Shown piece by piece: positions 60,111 to 64,000 of a stretch of 64,000 nt of DNA. Below the pieces are notes generated by a model. That model made no database searches and was not told where the DNA came from. It worked only from the letters and a program-made list of their open reading frames with translations. This DNA is from Zhengitettix transpicula (taxonomy: Eukaryota > Arthropoda > Insecta > Orthoptera > Tetrigidae). Within the stretch, counting starts at the first letter, position 1; each line of letters opens with the position of its first letter. Position numbers and translations under genes: made by a program. The DNA is taken from contig CM073593.1 of NCBI GenBank assembly GCA_037074705.1, positions 59,809,501 to 59,873,500 of the forward strand, read 5' to 3'.

Positions 60111-60990
60111 ATTTTTATCTCACTTAAATTTCAGCACGCTTTCAAGTTAAGATTTGGAAAAGAATAATTCTATTAAAATATTAAAAGGAGTAACTTAAAC
60201 AATCAAAAACAATATTTCATGCCACATGCTATTGACAATAATAGTATTGTATACACGGTTTATGAATAACACAAATATTTTTTGGAATACTATAGACAAA
60301 GACTTGATACTGAACAATATGGTAATTATAATTTATTATAATAGTCTCAATTCTTTACCCAGCCAATTTGATATATTTTGATAATTACTTAGAAGAGAAG
60401 AAATGCAAAGAATTCAATAATTGTGGAGATACACTATAAAAATGCGTTACTTTAGCCTCCGTAACAAGAATCATGTAAGTTCTAAATAAATAATTGTTAT
60501 TCAAAGGTAGTTTTTAAATAACAAATATCATTATTAAATTTCTTCTTTTGAGAAATTAGTATCATTTGTGAACAAATATAATACATTTCTCCTTTAATTT
60601 CTTTACTATTGTAACTGCATACAGGATGAAATTACGAAATACAAGGATATTAAAATGTAAAATTGTGTATGTGAAATTGTTTTCGGTCATCAATTTTATG
60701 ACTTGTTTGAAGAAGTTCCGTTTGCGGTTTCCATTCAGTGACTATCAGTTCTCCGTATTTGTAACACACATCATACTTGATTTATTGAATATGAGCGCTG
60801 TCCACGCTCTACTATTCTTAGTCTATAAGCTTCGTACCTCAGTATTCTGTTATATACCTTACAGTATACACCGCCAAAATTATGCAAAAATATTTCATTA
60901 CTTACTTTGAATGTTCACTTAATTTTCAAAAGTTCTCTTTTTATCGACGAACTAAAGGAATTGATGTGATATTTCAAAAATGAGATTGTG
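60111..60990. other. A+T-rich DNA, no gene called
   Basis: The 94-codon plus-strand frame at 60626-60910 has hydrophobic, A+T-driven content and no motif. Confidence 0.4.
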
Positions 60991-61400
60991 TTTTCTTTGA
61001 ACGTGTAAAGCAGAGAAGCATACTCCTTCACCGTGCAGCGCTGATCTGTAAAGTGGGACCGCTACGTTCCGTTGTTTGCGCAATTAATTTACTGCCGCAA
61101 ACGTTTATTCCCCGAGCGGTGCGTACAAGCCCTGTATAACGAACTGAAAATAAACAACTAATTAAAACACAAACACAGCACTAAACCGCACTATGAGTTA
61201 AACGTGTACACAAATACATATTTAACAAAATTGCAAATAACAAAGTCGCTGACATTATATGCAAACAGACTGATCGGCTACACGGTTGCGGGAATCGCAG
61301 CAGTCACCAGGTTTGCGAATATCGACAATCGAAATTTTCAATTCTGTGGTCAGGTAATTAACTAGCCGCGGAACTCATTACCGAAAAAATGTATATTGCC
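60991..61400. other. G+C-raised patch
   Basis: Moderately raised G+C with no open frame of note; possibly conserved non-coding. Confidence 0.25.
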
Positions 61401-61867
61401 TACGCCAAGTTATTACATTTTTGTCGGTACGTTTATTTTTCTCATATTTTCAAATTATAACCACCCATACGTAATCAACAAGCCTGCTCTTTGTATGCCA
61501 ATCTATACTTCTCTTTTATTGGCAGAAAAAAGATAATGTTTAGTTTTAGACTTCATCAGAATCAACATTCACATGTAAAAACTAAGAAAATTCTTATGAA
61601 ATACGCAGCAGATCCTTTCTTCCTAATGCAATTTCACGACATCTTTAACTGATATTTACCTTTAATCTTAATAATTATAATTATCTGACATACAATAAAT
61701 AAATCGTCAACAAATCTGAAAAGAAATATATAAAGAAATCAACGAAATGCAAATACAAAATCTCTCCAGTAATATGCTTCGATTTACGGGTCCACGGCTA
61801 TTTATTTTAGAGTTTCCCTAAGTTTCGCTCGCGATCTCCGAGCATTTTCCAGGCTATGTTTGTGTTT

Positions 61868-62295
61868 GTAGACAGGCTATGTATTAAATAATACATGGAA
61901 AGTCCACTCCCCTCTTATAGCATAGGAAAGGAGCTGAAAGGCGGGAAACGGAGAGGTAAAGATAAGTAGACATGGGTTAAACAGGACCCTGGGCTGTAGG
62001 TTTAAGGCAATTCTCCAAAAAAGTGATTCAGTGAAAACCCTAGAAAAACCTGCATTAGGTATGTAGGGCGTTTGGTACTTGTCCCACACCCTTCCGATAA
62101 CAAGAATTTGGTCTCCTGTGGGGACGCAGAATTACAAACTCCATGCCTCGACCGAATTTGCCGTGCAGCTGGCACACTTGTCCAATAGGATCAGACAACA
62201 AATCTTACCGTATGCCTAATGTCTGAGACCCCGAAACATACATCCCTCAAAACCGGACTAGGTGTCACGGCTTATGGGAGCTTATTTTGAAGTAC
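61868..62295 (-). mobile_element. Retroposon family A copy, minus strand, diverged
   Basis: Contains reversed CCCTCTTATAGCATAGGAAA, ACTTGTCCCACACCCTTCCG and CCAATAGGATCAGACAAC blocks of the family. Many changes and small deletions in the core mark it as an old copy. The A-tail is lost. Confidence 0.8.
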
Positions 62296-62516
62296 CTGCC
62301 ATAAAGCCGGGTTGGGGAAACTCCGGAACAGGAAGTTTTTCCATCCGGAACTACTGTAGCTGGCCCACTTATCACACCATACGAGTTACGATCCCTGAGG
62401 TTTTCCTGCTTCAGGGACAAACAGGGAAATAATATTCAACATGGCTAACAGGCCCGACCTTGCTCGATCTACTCCAAATAAACGGAACAGAGGACAGGTT
62501 GCATTAGTCTTGACCT
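62296..62516. other. Unrecognised G+C-raised segment inside the outer inverted repeat
   Basis: Includes a directly repeated TCCGGAAC word about 29 bp apart (near 62321 and 62346). No open frame or known repeat recognised. Confidence 0.35.
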
Positions 62517-62585
62517 AACCTGGAAAATGCTCTGAGCTCGCGAGCGAAAAGTTGGCAAACTCGCCAAAAATAACCGTAGCCCAAC

Positions 62586-62984
62586 AGCTAAAAAATCCTA
62601 TGTATATTACTGAAGATTCATAGGCCACGAAAACCGTTAGTTGTTACACAATGTTCCGTTTTTAATTTATGACTTAACAGGTGTAAAATGGATCTGGAGT
62701 AGTATAAATAATTTTAATACTTGGACAAATATCAGCTAAAAATTGATGTTATATAAATAAATTTCGAGTATAATTTGAAAGAAATATTTGCACTGCCTTA
62801 CCTAAATGAAAGTAATCCAAATAAATTAAATATAAAAACATTAATAATTAAAGTAACGTGAATTTCCAGAAGAAACTAAGTTTTTACAACAAAAATAGTT
62901 AAGTTTTTAAATTAAAGACTTACAATTATAATAATAATTATAAATATCCGTCGTATTTCAATTTTAGTATAAATAAATAGTCAA
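62586..62984. other. A+T-rich DNA, no feature seen
   Basis: Nothing supported on either strand. Confidence 0.45.
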
Positions 62985-62988
62985 ATAC

Positions 62989-63021
62989 ACAACTTTCATC
63001 CTTAATTTAGTATTTCGTCAG
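62989..63021 (-). ncRNA. Hammerhead-like motif with both core blocks intact
   Basis: Minus strand: exact CTGACGA (63021-63015), 17 nt, exact GAAA (62997-62994), then GTTGTGT. At the shared register three of four stem positions pair (TACT against AGGA). No inverted partner is seen nearby. Confidence 0.4.
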
Positions 63022-64000
63022 GCTTACCATGGATTTGAAGCATATAAATAATTTTTATATATTGGCAAACTCTTGTATTATATCAGCGAAAAACAATTGT
63101 ATATAAATAAATATTGAGTTTAAATGAGTCAAATGCATGCTATGGCTGCAATGATGTGATCGGCTTTCCAAGGAAATAATTGTTTCCAATAACAGAAAAT
63201 CTCCTTCCTCAGACTTCAGCTTCACTTAAAATCAAAAATATATTTAGGACGTCATCTACAATGTAGAAAACTTCCCTAAAAAATTATTTAGCGAATTTTA
63301 TTGAAGTCATAATTTAAACTCTGGTGGGCTAGCAAATACTCATAATATTTATTATTCATCGAGAACTTAAAATTTTTTTTTATATGAATTATCGATTTGC
63401 TTGAAGCCTAATGATAGAAAGTCGCAAATAAACTAATAGGTCACGAATTTTGATAGATTTATCATTAAAATCAGGTTAAAACTACCAAGAACCACCAGTA
63501 AACCTCATACGCTAATATTACGTATAAAATTATTTTTATGTAGTTATAATTAATTTCCTTAGACTCTTTTAATGTTCCTCGTCATGTTTCACTGGAATTT
63601 TCTTCTCGTGATCTGTCAGGTCAGGAAAGCTTACATAACGTAAGAAAGGTCTTATTTTAACCTAAAATGTTGAGTGAAGATAAATATTCTGTGTTTATGA
63701 TAAGCTACTATTAAGTACTCTGTACAAAATTAGTTCTTCACGACTAACGTACTTGTTTCCACATAATTTCATACAATTTCAATGTGGATGATCGTCCCTT
63801 TATCAATTTTTATCGGTAAATTCTAGAAGTTTAAATATTTACTCTTGTTCTTATTTAATGAATTTTAATATAAACCTCAGTGTTGGCCAAATTAATGGTA
63901 ACAACAGTCCAGACTTATTAATTTGTGTGATAACTTCATTCAGGTGATTTTTAAAACACTACTCTTTACATCTACCGTGTGATTGTAGCTGACAAGAGGT
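63022..64000. other. A+T-rich DNA, no feature seen
   Basis: Nothing supported to the end of the window. Confidence 0.45.

Larger units (their letters stand above)
61785..62585. repeat. Outer inverted repeat enclosing a family A copy
   Basis: About 70 bp at 61785-61855 (GTTTCCC..TTTCGCTCGCGA..GAGCATTTTCCAGG) is inverted at 62517-62583 (CCTGGAAAATGCTC..TCGCGAGCGAAA..GCCAAAAATAACCGTAG). Between them sit a minus-strand family A copy and about 220 bp of unrecognised G+C-raised sequence. This may be a second element whose termini captured, or were invaded by, a family A insertion. Confidence 0.7.

Noticed and set aside
61535..61572. Minus-strand CTGATGA followed by TAAAC
   Set aside because: The spacer is about 11 nt with a 3-bp stem and GAAA is missing; too weak to list as a motif.
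1..64000. CRISPR arrays, bacterial operons, rRNA genes or viral genes
   Set aside because: None seen. Spaced direct repeats, ribosome binding sites and long frames are absent, and the repeats are typical of animal nuclear DNA.

Overview
This is a gene-poor, A+T-rich piece of animal nuclear DNA, roughly two-thirds A+T by eye. It has no operons, ribosome binding sites or long open frames; the longest open frame is 166 codons and looks fortuitous. The repeats (a mariner relic, a Penelope-like GIY-YIG endonuclease relic, Helitron-like ends, tRNA-like SINE heads, an A-tailed retroposon family) fit an insect. A cockroach/termite-type polyneopteran is my guess, from general resemblance only. No protein-coding gene can be called with confidence. 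The window reads as intergenic or intronic DNA packed with decayed transposable elements.

Layout. 1-5 kb: A+T-rich DNA with one self-complementary CT/GT/GA microsatellite. 5.2-5.9 kb: a 275-bp inverted repeat with a CTCF-like motif in its loop. 8.0-8.3 kb: a small inverted repeat carrying a hammerhead-like motif. 12.4-12.7 kb: a possible 5' exon. 13.2-17.6 kb: two Helitron-like copies and a purine/pyrimidine-asymmetric inverted repeat. 19.8 kb: the Penelope-like endonuclease relic. 21.0-21.8 kb: a tandem pair of retroposon family A. 22.3-25.0 kb: a dense cluster of inverted repeats with hammerhead-like motifs. 25-31 kb: G+C-raised islands, family B and family A copies, a possible microexon. 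31-39 kb: quiet A+T-rich DNA with one CpG-dense island at 34.5 kb. 39 kb: a second hammerhead-like inverted pair. 40-50 kb: G-quadruplex candidate, SINE heads, family A copies, a palindromic family B element with target-site duplications, and a mariner MITE at 50.2 kb. 52-64 kb: an intact family A copy with a 16-bp duplication (55 kb), a second family B element with a 13-bp duplication (59 kb), and a family A copy enclosed by an outer inverted repeat (62 kb).

Most interesting signal. Eight short motifs on both strands follow CTGANGA (or one change from it), a spacer, then GAAA/GTAA. In seven of them the spacer is exactly 17 nt, and several can form a 4-bp stem at the same register whose bases change in a compensating way (GCAA:TTGC, GGGA:TCCC, GTAC:GTAC, ACCT:GGGT). 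This is the layout of a hammerhead ribozyme core. Several sit in inverted pairs. With the Penelope-like endonuclease relic in the same window, the simplest reading is that they are terminal (pLTR-type) fragments of Penelope-like elements, a class known to carry hammerhead motifs. Cleavage activity and stems I and III are not demonstrated.
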